DNA of 5,950 nt from an uncultured Streptococcus sp. Its GTDB lineage: Bacteria; Bacillota; Bacilli; Lactobacillales; Streptococcaceae. Below, in pieces: positions 1 through 5,950 of this stretch. Position 1 is the stretch's first letter, and every line of letters starts with the position of its first letter. The notes under the pieces are model-generated. The model worked only from the letters and a program-made list of their open reading frames with translations. It had not been told where the DNA came from and did not search any database. Both the position numbers and the translations under genes were made by a program. The stretch is taken from NCBI GenBank assembly GCA_934201655.1, contig CAKPXD010000089.1:1-5950 (forward strand), read 5' to 3'.

Positions 1-94
1 GAATCCATATCGTGGAGAGACATCACCACAGATTAGAGAACCACAGACTAATCAAACTACCACAACTTCAGAGAACCATAATGGTGAGAACTAA
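1..94 (+). CDS. C-terminal tail of an unidentified upstream protein (partial at left edge)
   Basis: Reading from base 2, an open frame runs from the left edge for 30 codons to a TAA at 92-94. The visible residues begin NPYRGETSPQ and end SENHNGEN. They are very hydrophilic and rich in T, Q, N and E, as in a disordered C-terminal tail, with no recognisable domain. The frame is credible because its stop lies two bases before a strong hairpin terminator, as expected for the last gene of a transcription unit. The other two forward frames close early or carry no better reading. I do not recognise the protein, so no function is offered. It is transcribed separately from the exporter genes that follow. 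Confidence 0.6.
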   Translation, partial: NPYRGETSPQIREPQTNQTTTTSENHNGEN

Positions 95-96
95 TC

Positions 97-133
97 AATC
101 TTTGTCACAGTTTTTGTGACAAAGATTTTTTTT
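97..133 (+). terminator. Intrinsic terminator of the upstream gene
   Basis: A perfect 12-bp inverted repeat pairs AATCTTTGTCAC (97-108) with GTGACAAAGATT (116-127) around a 7-base loop. A run of T residues (126-133) follows directly. It begins two bases after the TAA of the partial gene at the left edge. The T-run lies immediately upstream of the next promoter, so termination and the new start are packed into about 60 bases. Confidence 0.9.
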
Positions 134-145
134 CCTTAAAATTTA

Positions 146-154
146 TGATAAAAT
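146..154 (+). promoter_or_regulatory. Extended -10 promoter for the exporter pair
   Basis: TG at 146-147, one spacer base, then TAAAAT at 149-154 match the extended -10 pattern (TGnTAnAAT) common in streptococci. A transcription start near 161 would leave a leader of about 20 bases. At the usual 17-base distance there is only the T-run of the preceding terminator, so no good -35 is present. The 13-base string around this -10 recurs exactly at the mvaS promoter. A strong Shine-Dalgarno (AAGGAGG, 169-175) follows, five bases before the ATG at 181. Confidence 0.65.
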
Positions 155-180
155 AAAAGGAGTTTAAAAAGGAGGGGAAC

Positions 181-939
181 ATGGACGAATCAAAAAAACT
201 GAATGCAGTCATTGATGTCATTATGTTAGCAGGAACAATTCTGCTTCGCAATGGATCTGAAATCTATCGTGTCGAAGACACCATGATTCGAATTGCTCAT
301 TCACAAGGCATTATGGATTGTAATGTTTTGGCCATGCCTGCAGCTATTTTTTTCTCCATTGAAAATACAAATATCTCTCGAATGAAACGAGTAACCTCCT
401 CTGCTTATAATATTGAGAAGGTGTGTGATGTCAATCAGATTTCACGGCAGCTTGTATCAGGGCAGCTTGATTTGGAGACAGCCTTTATTCAACTTAAGCA
501 ATTAAATGCTAAGGCATCTCCCTACACCAATGTTCAGCTAACTGCTGCAGCGACCCTTAGTGCTCCCTTCTTCTCTATCATGTTCGGGGGGAATGTCTAC
601 GATGCCATTGGTGCAGGAGTGGCAACCATATTTGCTTTCACCTGTTCTCTTTACGTAGAAAAATTTATTCGTATTCCCTTTATGACAGCTTTTGCAGGTG
701 CTCTTGTTTTTGGTTTGATTGCACAATTTTGGGCGCGCTATTCTGGTTTACCATCAACAGCTGATTTGGTCATTGCAGGTGCGGTCATGCCATTTGTACC
801 TGGAATTGCTCTGACTAATGCTGTTCGAGATATTATGACCAATCACATTAACTCTGGTATGAGCAAGATGTTTGAATCCTTGCTGGTTACCCTTGCCTTA
901 GGGGCAGGCACCTCTGTCGCCCTCTTACTCATGAACTAA
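181..939 (+). CDS. Threonine/serine exporter family protein, ThrE N-terminal / YjjP-like subunit
   Basis: This 252-residue inner-membrane protein belongs by pattern to the ThrE/YjjP family (DUF1212). Residues 1 to about 115 form a soluble cytoplasmic region. It carries the family signature around residues 17-34 (AGTILLRNGSEIYRVEDT) and a hydrophobic patch at 49-60. About five membrane segments follow, near 117-136, 141-158, 165-183, 193-213 and 231-251. The family's Pro-Gly element is at 207-208, followed by LTNAVRD and a conserved NSG. In Corynebacterium ThrE, which exports threonine and serine, this half is fused to a second membrane half. In E. coli YjjP works with YjjB and is linked to succinate export. 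Here the second half is the next gene, one base downstream. The start is set by AAGGAGG five bases before the ATG. Family membership is well supported; the substrate is unknown. Confidence 0.85.
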   Translation: MDESKKLNAVIDVIMLAGTILLRNGSEIYRVEDTMIRIAHSQGIMDCNVLAMPAAIFFSIENTNISRMKRVTSSAYNIEKVCDVNQISRQLVSGQLDLETAFIQLKQLNAKASPYTNVQLTAAATLSAPFFSIMFGGNVYDAIGAGVATIFAFTCSLYVEKFIRIPFMTAFAGALVFGLIAQFWARYSGLPSTADLVIAGAVMPFVPGIALTNAVRDIMTNHINSGMSKMFESLLVTLALGAGTSVALLLMN

Positions 940-940
940 T

Positions 941-1390
941 ATGACTCTAACAACATTTTTATTGCAGGCTCTAGCTAGTCTTCTAGCTATTATCACTTTT
1001 TTAATCGTTTTAAACGTCCAACGTTCCATGCTCATTCCTGGTGGAGTTTTGGGAATGTCAATCTGGCTGCTCTATCTAGTACTCAAGGAGCCAACCAATG
1101 TTATTTTGGCGACCTTTATTGCCGCTGTAATTGGTTCTTGTATCAGCCAGATTATGAGTATTATCTACAAAACACCAGCAGTTGTCTTTGCTTTGGCCAT
1201 CTTGGCTCCGCTGGTACCAGGTTATCTCTCTTATCGAACGACTTCATTTTTTGTGACAGGCGACTATAGAAACGCCATTGCCAGTGCAATGTTGGTGATG
1301 ATGTTGGCCCTTGTTATTTCAATAGGAATGGCAAGTGGGACAGTTGTACTGAAGTTGTATCACTATCTCAAAAAGAATCGAGCTAGCTAA
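941..1390 (+). CDS. Threonine/serine exporter family protein, ThrE C-terminal / YjjB-like subunit
   Basis: This small, very hydrophobic protein of 149 residues has about five likely membrane segments, near 5-25, 30-49, 51-75, 80-97 and 112-137, and ends in a basic tail (LKKNRAS). The element TPAVVFALAILAPLVPG (78-94) is the YjjB-type counterpart of the Pro-Gly element in the partner protein. This fits the two-half design of ThrE-type exporters, and the product most likely pairs with the upstream protein in the membrane. The ATG lies one base after the upstream TAA (TAATATG). I see no Shine-Dalgarno close to it, so translation is probably coupled to the gene before. The stop codon sits inside the loop of a terminator hairpin. 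The transported substrate cannot be read from the sequence. Confidence 0.83.
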   Translation: MTLTTFLLQALASLLAIITFLIVLNVQRSMLIPGGVLGMSIWLLYLVLKEPTNVILATFIAAVIGSCISQIMSIIYKTPAVVFALAILAPLVPGYLSYRTTSFFVTGDYRNAIASAMLVMMLALVISIGMASGTVVLKLYHYLKKNRAS

Positions 1391-1403
1391 GTCTCGATTT
1401 TTT
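1376..1403 (+). terminator. Intrinsic terminator overlapping the exporter stop codon
   Basis: AATCGAG (1376-1382) pairs with CTCGATT (1393-1399). The stem can be lengthened at its base by a G-T pair and A-T pairs with the T-run that ends at 1403. The loop (1383-1392) contains the TAA stop (1388-1390) of the YjjB-like gene, so the last codons of that gene form one arm of the hairpin. The stem is short and AT-rich at its base, so it may be a moderate terminator; a second hairpin follows about 50 bases later. Confidence 0.7.
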
Positions 1404-1449
1404 CGTGGGTAGAGTGGCTGAAAGAATATGAGTACGGCGATAGAAATGA

Positions 1450-1477
1450 ACTTGATTTGGGGAATCAAGTCTTTTTT
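1450..1477 (+). terminator. Second intrinsic terminator upstream of mvaS
   Basis: ACTTGATT (1450-1457) pairs perfectly with AATCAAGT (1463-1470). A possible extra T-G pair closes a small G-rich loop, and six T residues follow (1472-1477). It lies about 20 bases before the mvaS -10 element. It could be a back-up terminator for the exporter transcript that insulates mvaS from read-through. The 46 bases between the two hairpins (1404-1449) show no gene I can support. Confidence 0.75.
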
Positions 1478-1497
1478 CGCTCATTTGACCTCAATTA

Positions 1498-1506
1498 TGA
1501 TAAAAT
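1498..1506 (+). promoter_or_regulatory. Extended -10 promoter for mvaS-mvaA
   Basis: TG at 1498-1499, one base, then TAAAAT at 1501-1506 give an extended -10 element. Transcription would start near 1513, leaving a leader of about 40 bases before the ATG at 1553. No clear -35 is found at 16-18 bases upstream. The TTGACC at 1485-1490 is only 10 bases away, too close to be a standard -35. TTATGATAAAATA is shared exactly with the exporter promoter near 143-155. Confidence 0.6.
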
Positions 1507-1551
1507 AGAGGTGAACGAATTTTTACAATGAATGATAAAAATAGAGGTAAA
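1498..1551 (+). repeat. Degenerate direct repeat in the mvaS leader
   Basis: TGATAAAATAGAGGTGAA (1498-1515) recurs as TGATAAAAATAGAGGTAAA (1533-1551), 35 bases downstream, with one extra A and one substitution. The first copy holds the -10 element. The second holds the Shine-Dalgarno (GAGG, 1544-1547) used by mvaS. It could be a small tandem duplication or a chance similarity in AT-rich DNA. Confidence 0.55.
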
Positions 1552-1552
1552 T

Positions 1553-2725
1553 ATGACAATCGGTATTGATAAGATTGGTTTTGCGACCAGTCAATACGTT
1601 TTGAAATTACAAGATTTAGCAGAAGCTCGAGGGACTGATCCTGAAAAATTGAGTAAAGGACTCCTTTTAAAAGAATTGAGTATTGCTCCTTTAACAGAGG
1701 ATATTGTTACCTTGGCTGCCAGTGCAGGAAATTCTATCCTGACTGAAGAAGATAAGCAAGAGATTGATATGGTTATCGTAGCGACAGAATCAGGAGTCGA
1801 TCAAAGTAAGGCGGCTGCGGTTTTTGTACACGGTCTACTTGGAATTCAACCTTTTGCTCGTAGTTTTGAAATCAAAGAAGCTTGCTATGGTGCAACTGCG
1901 GCCCTTCACTATGCTAAGTTACACGTAGAAAATTCTCCTAAATCAAAAGTCTTAGTACTAGCTAGTGATATTGCAAAATATGGTGTCGAAACTCCTGGGG
2001 AACCAACTCAAGGAGCAGGTTGTGTTGCCATGTTGATTAGTCAAAATCCACGTGTTATGGTCTTCAACAACGATAACGTTGCGCAGACTCGTGATATCAT
2101 GGACTTTTGGCGTCCAAATTATTCAACGACACCATTTGTAAATGGAGTATACTCAACACAGCAGTATCTTGATAGCTTAAAAACGACTTGGGAAGAGTAC
2201 CAAAAGCGTTATGATTGCGACTTGAATGATTTTGAAGCTATTTGTTTCCATTTGCCATATCCAAAGCTAGCTCTCAAGGGATTGAAAAAAATTCTTGATA
2301 AATCTCTACCCCAAGAGAAAAAGGATTTACTTCAAAAACACTTTGATGAGTCCATTATTTACAGCCAAAAAGTTGGGAATATCTATACAGGTTCACTCTT
2401 TTTAGGACTTTTGTCTCTTCTTGAAAATTCTGATAGTCTAAAAGCAGGGGACAAGCTAGCTCTCTACAGCTACGGAAGTGGTGCTGTATCTGAGTTCTTC
2501 AGTGTGGAATTGGTTGAAGGCTATGAGCAGCAATTGCAGAAAAATCGCTTAGAATTGCTAGACCAGCGTCAAGCATTGAGCGTAGCTGATTATGAACGAA
2601 TCTTCTTTGAGGAAACAAACTTGGATGAGTCCGGTTCTGCAACCATGTCAGGCTATGAAGGACAGGACTATGCTCTGGTTGAGATTGTAGAACACCAACG
2701 TCGCTACAGCAAGGTTGAAAAATAA
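1553..2725 (+). CDS. mvaS: Hydroxymethylglutaryl-CoA synthase
   Basis: This cytosolic enzyme of the mevalonate pathway condenses acetyl-CoA with acetoacetyl-CoA to give HMG-CoA and CoA. From the ATG at 1553 the protein has 390 residues, the normal bacterial length. The catalytic residues fall where the Enterococcus enzyme has them: Glu79 in VATES, the acetylated nucleophile Cys111 in KEACYGATAALHY, and His233 in CFHLPYPK. The thiolase-fold Gly-rich segment SYGSGAVSEFF is at 306-316. An in-frame ATG at 1532 would add seven residues (MIKIEVN), but it has no Shine-Dalgarno and its codons overlap the ribosome site. The ATG at 1553 has GAGG at 1544-1547 with a good spacing and starts the protein at MTIGIDKIGF, the usual streptococcal N-terminus as I recall it. 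The gene has its own promoter and overlaps mvaA by one base. Confidence 0.97.
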   Translation: MTIGIDKIGFATSQYVLKLQDLAEARGTDPEKLSKGLLLKELSIAPLTEDIVTLAASAGNSILTEEDKQEIDMVIVATESGVDQSKAAAVFVHGLLGIQPFARSFEIKEACYGATAALHYAKLHVENSPKSKVLVLASDIAKYGVETPGEPTQGAGCVAMLISQNPRVMVFNNDNVAQTRDIMDFWRPNYSTTPFVNGVYSTQQYLDSLKTTWEEYQKRYDCDLNDFEAICFHLPYPKLALKGLKKILDKSLPQEKKDLLQKHFDESIIYSQKVGNIYTGSLFLGLLSLLENSDSLKAGDKLALYSYGSGAVSEFFSVELVEGYEQQLQKNRLELLDQRQALSVADYERIFFEETNLDESGSATMSGYEGQDYALVEIVEHQRRYSKVEK

Positions 2726-3999
2726 TGAAAAAAAATTGGAATGGATTTGCTAAAAAATCAATTCAAGAGCGCCTTGAGTTCGTTAAGTCTCAGGCACTTA
2801 CTTCTATGGAAGCCCAAGAAAGTCTTGAACAAAATGAAAATCTTAGTATAGCAGTTGCGGACCAACTGAGTGAAAATGTAGTGGGGACCTTCTCACTACC
2901 CTACTCAGTAGTTCCAGAAGTGTTGGTAAATGGTCAAGAGTACACAGTTCCTTATGTAACAGAAGAACCATCTGTCGTTGCTGCAGCTAGTTTTGCTAGT
3001 AAGATTATCAAACGTGCGGGTGGTTTTACTGCTCAGGTTCATCAACGCCAAATGATTGGTCAGGTAGCTCTTTATCAGGTTCCAGATAGGGATAAAGCAT
3101 GCCAGGCTATTTTGAGTCAGAAAGCAGAGCTACTCGAACAAGCAAACCAAGCCTATCCATCTATTGTCAAACGTGGTGGTGGAGCCAGAGAGCTAACAGT
3201 TGAGAAAATTTCTGGTGAGGCTGACTTTTTAGTAGTTTATCTCCATGTGGATACTCAGGAAGCCATGGGAGCTAATATGCTCAATACCATGCTTGAGGCT
3301 TTAAAACCTAGTCTTGAGGATTTAAGTCAAGGGCAAAGTTTAATGGGCATTTTATCCAACTATGCCACAGATTCTCTAGTAACTGCAACTTGTCGGATTG
3401 CCTTTCGTTATTTGAGTCGCCAGAAGGATGAAGCACGTGAACTAGCAGAAAAAATGGTTTTAGCCAGCCAGTTTGCTCAAGCAGATCCTTATCGAGCAGC
3501 TACCCACAATAAGGGAATCTTTAATGGAATCGATGCTCTCTTGATTGCTACTGGAAATGATTGGCGTGCCATCGAAGCAGGAGCGCATGCCTATGCCAGT
3601 CATGATGGTGCTTATCGAGGTCTCAGTCGTTGGACGATGGATTTGGAAACAGAAGAGCTAATAGGAGAGATGACTATGCCGATGCCAGTTGCTACCAAGG
3701 GTGGATCAATTGGTCTTAATCCTCGTGTAGTTCTCAGCCATGAGTTGCTAGGTCATCCATCAGCTAAGGAATTAGCTCAAATTATCGTGTCAATTGGTCT
3801 TGCACAAAACTTTGCAGCTCTTAAAGCTCTTGTCAGCACAGGAATTCAGCATGGACACATGAAACTTCAAGCGAAGTCACTGGCCCTCCTTGCAGGAGCC
3901 ACAGAGGCTGAAGTGCCTAAGTTGGTAGAAAGCTTGATTGCTGAAAAAACTTTTAACTTAGAAAAAGCACAAACTCTTTTGAAAAAATTAAGATTATAA
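2725..3999 (+). CDS. mvaA: Hydroxymethylglutaryl-CoA reductase, class II (degradative-type fold, biosynthetic role)
   Basis: The enzyme reduces HMG-CoA with two NAD(P)H to mevalonate and CoA, directly after MvaS. The protein has 424 residues and no membrane anchor, typical of soluble bacterial class II reductases. Visible motifs are ENVVG (50-54), the catalytic Glu in TEEPS (79-83), EAMGAN (179-184) in the dinucleotide-binding part, catalytic Lys263 in THNKG, Asp279 in TGNDW, and the C-terminal flap His378 in QHGHM. EAMGAN has Glu where most relatives have Asp. The ATG overlaps the mvaS stop (TAATG at 2723-2727), so the two are translationally coupled and probably made in fixed proportion. 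Unlike enterococcal MvaE, there is no fused acetoacetyl-CoA thiolase, which must be encoded elsewhere. The gene ends just before a strong terminator. Confidence 0.97.
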   Translation: MKKNWNGFAKKSIQERLEFVKSQALTSMEAQESLEQNENLSIAVADQLSENVVGTFSLPYSVVPEVLVNGQEYTVPYVTEEPSVVAAASFASKIIKRAGGFTAQVHQRQMIGQVALYQVPDRDKACQAILSQKAELLEQANQAYPSIVKRGGGARELTVEKISGEADFLVVYLHVDTQEAMGANMLNTMLEALKPSLEDLSQGQSLMGILSNYATDSLVTATCRIAFRYLSRQKDEARELAEKMVLASQFAQADPYRAATHNKGIFNGIDALLIATGNDWRAIEAGAHAYASHDGAYRGLSRWTMDLETEELIGEMTMPMPVATKGGSIGLNPRVVLSHELLGHPSAKELAQIIVSIGLAQNFAALKALVSTGIQHGHMKLQAKSLALLAGATEAEVPKLVESLIAEKTFNLEKAQTLLKKLRL

Positions 4000-4000
4000 G

Positions 4001-4032
4001 AAAAACTCAGACTGATTCAGTCCGAGTTTTTT
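4001..4032. terminator. Bidirectional intrinsic terminator between mvaA and scrR
   Basis: AAAAACTC (4001-4008) and GACTG (4010-4014) pair with CAGTC (4018-4022) and GAGTTTTT (4024-4031). One A-C mismatch breaks the stem, and the loop is ATT. The T-run at 4027-4032 serves mvaA. On the opposite strand the A-run at 4001-4005 becomes the T-run that serves scrR. The whole gap between the two convergent stops (3999 and 4035) is only 35 bases and is essentially filled by this hairpin. Confidence 0.9.
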
Positions 4033-4034
4033 GT

Positions 4035-5000
4035 TTAAATACTTTTACCTGGTAAGAGACTAACTGGCAAGAAATAACCAGTGGTAGCAACCTCTTTGCC
4101 TTCAATTTTTTGTAAGAGCAAATCAACTGTTAGGCGAGCAATCTCTTCCAAGGGTTGTTTAATGGTAGTGAGGTGAGGGTAGAAATTCTCAATGAAATAA
4201 GTCCCGTCATAGCCGATCACTTTGAGTTTTTCAGGTACAGAGATTCCAAGCTCCTGTGCAATCTTAATAACCAAAATAGCTGTTAAATCGTCTGATGCGA
4301 AAATAGCATCTGGTTTTTGCTTAGTCAAGATATTTTTGATTTCCATTTCTTTTCGAAGGGGTGAAAAATCACTGGAAACATTGATAATAGGAGCCTTTGG
4401 TAAGATAGAAGCAAAACCAGCATGACGAAGTCCAGTTGGTGAATTGGAGTTGTCATTTCCTGTAATCATGATAATAGATTTGGCTCCAGTTTTAGCCAGA
4501 GTCTGAGCGGCTAGGACACCACCAGCATAGTTGTCAGAAGAAACGACAGGTATGTCTGGTGATAGGTTACGGTCAAATGAAATGATCGGAGCGGTTACGC
4601 GATTGTAATCCTCAATCCCAAGGTTATGACTTCCTGAAATGATGCCGTCCACCTGGTTGGCTTCTAGCATTTCGATGTATTCGCGTTCTTTTTCTGAATC
4701 ATGCTCACTATTACAGATGATGGTCTTGTAACCTTTTTTGAAGAGTTCGTGTTCCAATTTATCAATCAATTCAGCATAGAAAACATGGCTGATTTTAGGG
4801 AAAATCAAACCGATTAACTTGGCTGATTTTCCTTGAAGACTGCGAGCAAGGTTGTTGGGTTTATAGCCCAGCTCACGCATAGCATCATTAACCTTTTGAA
4901 TGGTTTTTTCTGATAAATAGCCTTTTTTATTGATAACCCGAGAAACGGTAGTAGGGCTGACGCCAGCTAGTTTTGCGACATCAGTTAGTTTTGCGACCAT
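4035..5000 (-). CDS. scrR: Sucrose operon repressor, LacI/GalR family
   Basis: This DNA-binding repressor of 321 residues has the normal LacI-family length. The N-terminal helix-turn-helix covers about residues 5-24 (LTDVAKLAGVSPTTVSRVIN). The hinge helix follows at about 48-58 (PNNLARSLQGK), with the leucine that enters the minor groove. The periplasmic-binding-protein-like effector domain runs from about residue 61 to the end, with family elements FDRNL (142-146), SSDNYAGG (154-161), ASDD (235-238) and GYDG (263-266). The assignment to sucrose comes from the adjoining scrB on the same strand. Family knowledge suggests it represses the scr genes until sucrose-derived sugar phosphate appears; no operator is visible here. 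The ATG lies inside the end of scrB (20-base overlap) with only a weak Shine-Dalgarno, so it is probably coupled to scrB translation. Confidence 0.93.
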   Translation of the reverse strand: MVAKLTDVAKLAGVSPTTVSRVINKKGYLSEKTIQKVNDAMRELGYKPNNLARSLQGKSAKLIGLIFPKISHVFYAELIDKLEHELFKKGYKTIICNSEHDSEKEREYIEMLEANQVDGIISGSHNLGIEDYNRVTAPIISFDRNLSPDIPVVSSDNYAGGVLAAQTLAKTGAKSIIMITGNDNSNSPTGLRHAGFASILPKAPIINVSSDFSPLRKEMEIKNILTKQKPDAIFASDDLTAILVIKIAQELGISVPEKLKVIGYDGTYFIENFYPHLTTIKQPLEEIARLTVDLLLQKIEGKEVATTGYFLPVSLLPGKSI

Positions 5001-5950
5001 ATTCTAATTCGTAGTATGTTCCAGTTGGGTTTCCAGATTTAATGAGGATTCCATTTTGATCCGCATGCGGGAAGACACGACCAGAAAGTACTTTTTCTCC
5101 TTTATTGATAAAGATTTCAAAGACTGAGTTGTCGATGAAGATATTGACAGTAGTTGCTTGATTAGTAACTGAGCAAGAGCGAGTAGTTCCAAATTCTTGA
5201 GCATATTGCTCACCTGCTTGACTACGATCAACGGTTACTTGGCCATTGACAAGGTCAAAGTTAATAGTGACCCCCTTGCCGTCTTTATCAGCAAGAAGGA
5301 CGATTTCACTTTGACTATCGGCTTCTAAGTTAAGCTCAAGTTCGTAGGTGTTTTTGGTTTCAGAACGATTTGAAAATTCCTCTTTTGAAGCTCGGAGGTC
5401 CTGGATAGCTGCTACAGGGTACTGATAGAGTTTGCCATCTTTAATGGTAAGTTCCTTGACTAATGAGAAGGTTCCTTGATGATCGAAACGGTCAGATGGG
5501 TAAGAAACGTCTGGTAGACCAAGCCAGCTGACTGCCAGGGCGCGACCATCAGGAGCATTGAAGGCTTGAGTGGCATAGGCTTCAAATCCATAATCAAGAT
5601 TGTGAAGTTCAGACACATCTACCATACGAGCATTTTCTGGGTCAAAGGAAGCGCCAATTTTATACATATTTGGATAGATATTGTCATATTCAAGAACCTT
5701 TTTATCCAAACCTTGTGGGCAGTAAAGAAGGACAGGCCGTTCTCCGACAAAGACTAGGTTTGGGCACTCCATCATATAGGCAGTACGGTCATTGTTGAAG
5801 TCCAAATCACCCACTTCTTGCCAGTTTGTATAATCGTTATCGACCGCTTTATAGAGACGAACAAATCCTTTTTTCTCCAAGTCCTGACCGCCGACCATAG
5901 CATAGTATTGTCCTTTAAAGTTAAAAATTTGTGGATCACGGAAGTGGTCA
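4981..5950 (-). CDS. scrB: Sucrose-6-phosphate hydrolase, GH32 (N-terminus beyond right edge)
   Basis: The enzyme cleaves sucrose 6-phosphate, imported by the sucrose phosphotransferase system, into glucose 6-phosphate and fructose in the cytosol. The visible part is 322 residues. The frame stays open to the right edge, so the Met at 5898 is internal and roughly 160 N-terminal residues are missing, judging from a usual length near 480. The edge residues HFRDPQ contain the GH32 FRDP motif, whose Asp stabilises the transition state (5935-5937). ECPN (Glu at 5767-5769) carries the general acid/base Glu. The nucleophile motif WMNDPNG lies outside the window. The C-terminal beta-sandwich domain follows, including VNIFIDNSVFEIFINKGE near the end. 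The gene runs into scrR with a 20-base overlap; its promoter would lie to the right of the window. Confidence 0.95.
   Translation of the reverse strand, partial: DHFRDPQIFNFKGQYYAMVGGQDLEKKGFVRLYKAVDNDYTNWQEVGDLDFNNDRTAYMMECPNLVFVGERPVLLYCPQGLDKKVLEYDNIYPNMYKIGASFDPENARMVDVSELHNLDYGFEAYATQAFNAPDGRALAVSWLGLPDVSYPSDRFDHQGTFSLVKELTIKDGKLYQYPVAAIQDLRASKEEFSNRSETKNTYELELNLEADSQSEIVLLADKDGKGVTINFDLVNGQVTVDRSQAGEQYAQEFGTTRSCSVTNQATTVNIFIDNSVFEIFINKGEKVLSGRVFPHADQNGILIKSGNPTGTYYELEYGRKTN

Noticed and set aside
31..53. GATTAG...CTAATC inverted repeat as a regulatory hairpin
   Set aside because: It is only 6 bp with an 11-base loop inside a repetitive coding tail; it is easily due to chance.
538..726. 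62-residue open frame on the - strand
   Set aside because: It lies wholly inside the YjjP-like gene on the opposite strand, has no domain and no context; it is a shadow frame.
1485..1490. TTGACC as a -35 box for mvaS
   Set aside because: It is only 10 bases from the -10 element at 1501, while sigma-70 type promoters need about 16-18.
1428..1508. Possible 26-residue ORF (MSTAIEMNLIWGIK...) between the exporter pair and mvaS
   Set aside because: It has no convincing Shine-Dalgarno, runs straight through a hairpin terminator and ends in the mvaS -10 element. It is most simply a chance open frame.
1532..1552. Upstream in-frame ATG for mvaS adding seven residues
   Set aside because: There is no ribosome site at the right distance, and the extra codons contain the Shine-Dalgarno of the ATG at 1553, which gives the usual 390-residue protein.
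4222..4425. 67-residue open frame on the + strand
   Set aside because: It is antisense to scrR and has no recognisable features; it is a shadow of the repressor gene.
5004..5231. 75-residue open frame on the - strand
   Set aside because: It is in another frame within scrB, whose frame is clearly coding through this region (beta-sandwich domain).
5566..5757. 63-residue open frame on the + strand
   Set aside because: It is antisense to scrB across the stretch just after its catalytic ECPN motif; the coding strand is certain there.
5896..5898. Start of scrB at the Met codon at 5898
   Set aside because: The frame continues upstream to the window edge and includes the conserved FRDP motif, so this Met is internal.

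Overview
The window reads as ordinary core chromosome of a low-GC Firmicute. It is most likely a Streptococcus of the mitis/pneumoniae group. This rests on the gene order (split ThrE-type exporter, mvaS-mvaA, convergent scrR-scrB), the AT-rich coding style, extended -10 promoters of the TnTGnTAnAAT type, and the close resemblance of the MvaS, MvaA and ScrR proteins to streptococcal versions as I remember them. No search was run, so the species is an inference.

Left part, + strand (1-1403). The hydrophilic C-terminal tail of an unidentified gene runs in from the left edge and stops at 94. A perfect 12-bp hairpin terminator (97-133) follows at once, and then an extended -10 promoter. That promoter drives two tightly spaced genes (181-939 and 941-1390), which encode the two halves of a ThrE/YjjP-YjjB type inner-membrane exporter. 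A second terminator overlaps the stop codon of the second gene.

Middle part, + strand (1404-4032). A short intergenic stretch carries another hairpin terminator, an extended -10 promoter and a degenerate direct repeat. The mevalonate pair follows. mvaS (HMG-CoA synthase) and mvaA (class II HMG-CoA reductase) overlap by one base (TAATG). Together they turn acetyl-CoA plus acetoacetyl-CoA into mevalonate, the first committed part of isoprenoid synthesis in Gram-positive cocci. The thiolase that supplies acetoacetyl-CoA and the downstream mevalonate kinases are not in the window. A hairpin terminator that should work in both directions separates mvaA from the convergent sucrose genes.

Right part, - strand (4035-5950). 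scrB (sucrose-6-phosphate hydrolase, GH32) enters from the right edge without its N-terminus. It overlaps scrR (LacI-family sucrose repressor) by 20 bases. The two form one transcription unit for sucrose use and its control.

I see no mobile element, CRISPR array, tRNA, rRNA or defence system, and no convincing undescribed system. The observations below are mostly about gene-expression architecture and are modest. No stretch longer than about 165 bases lacks a gene.
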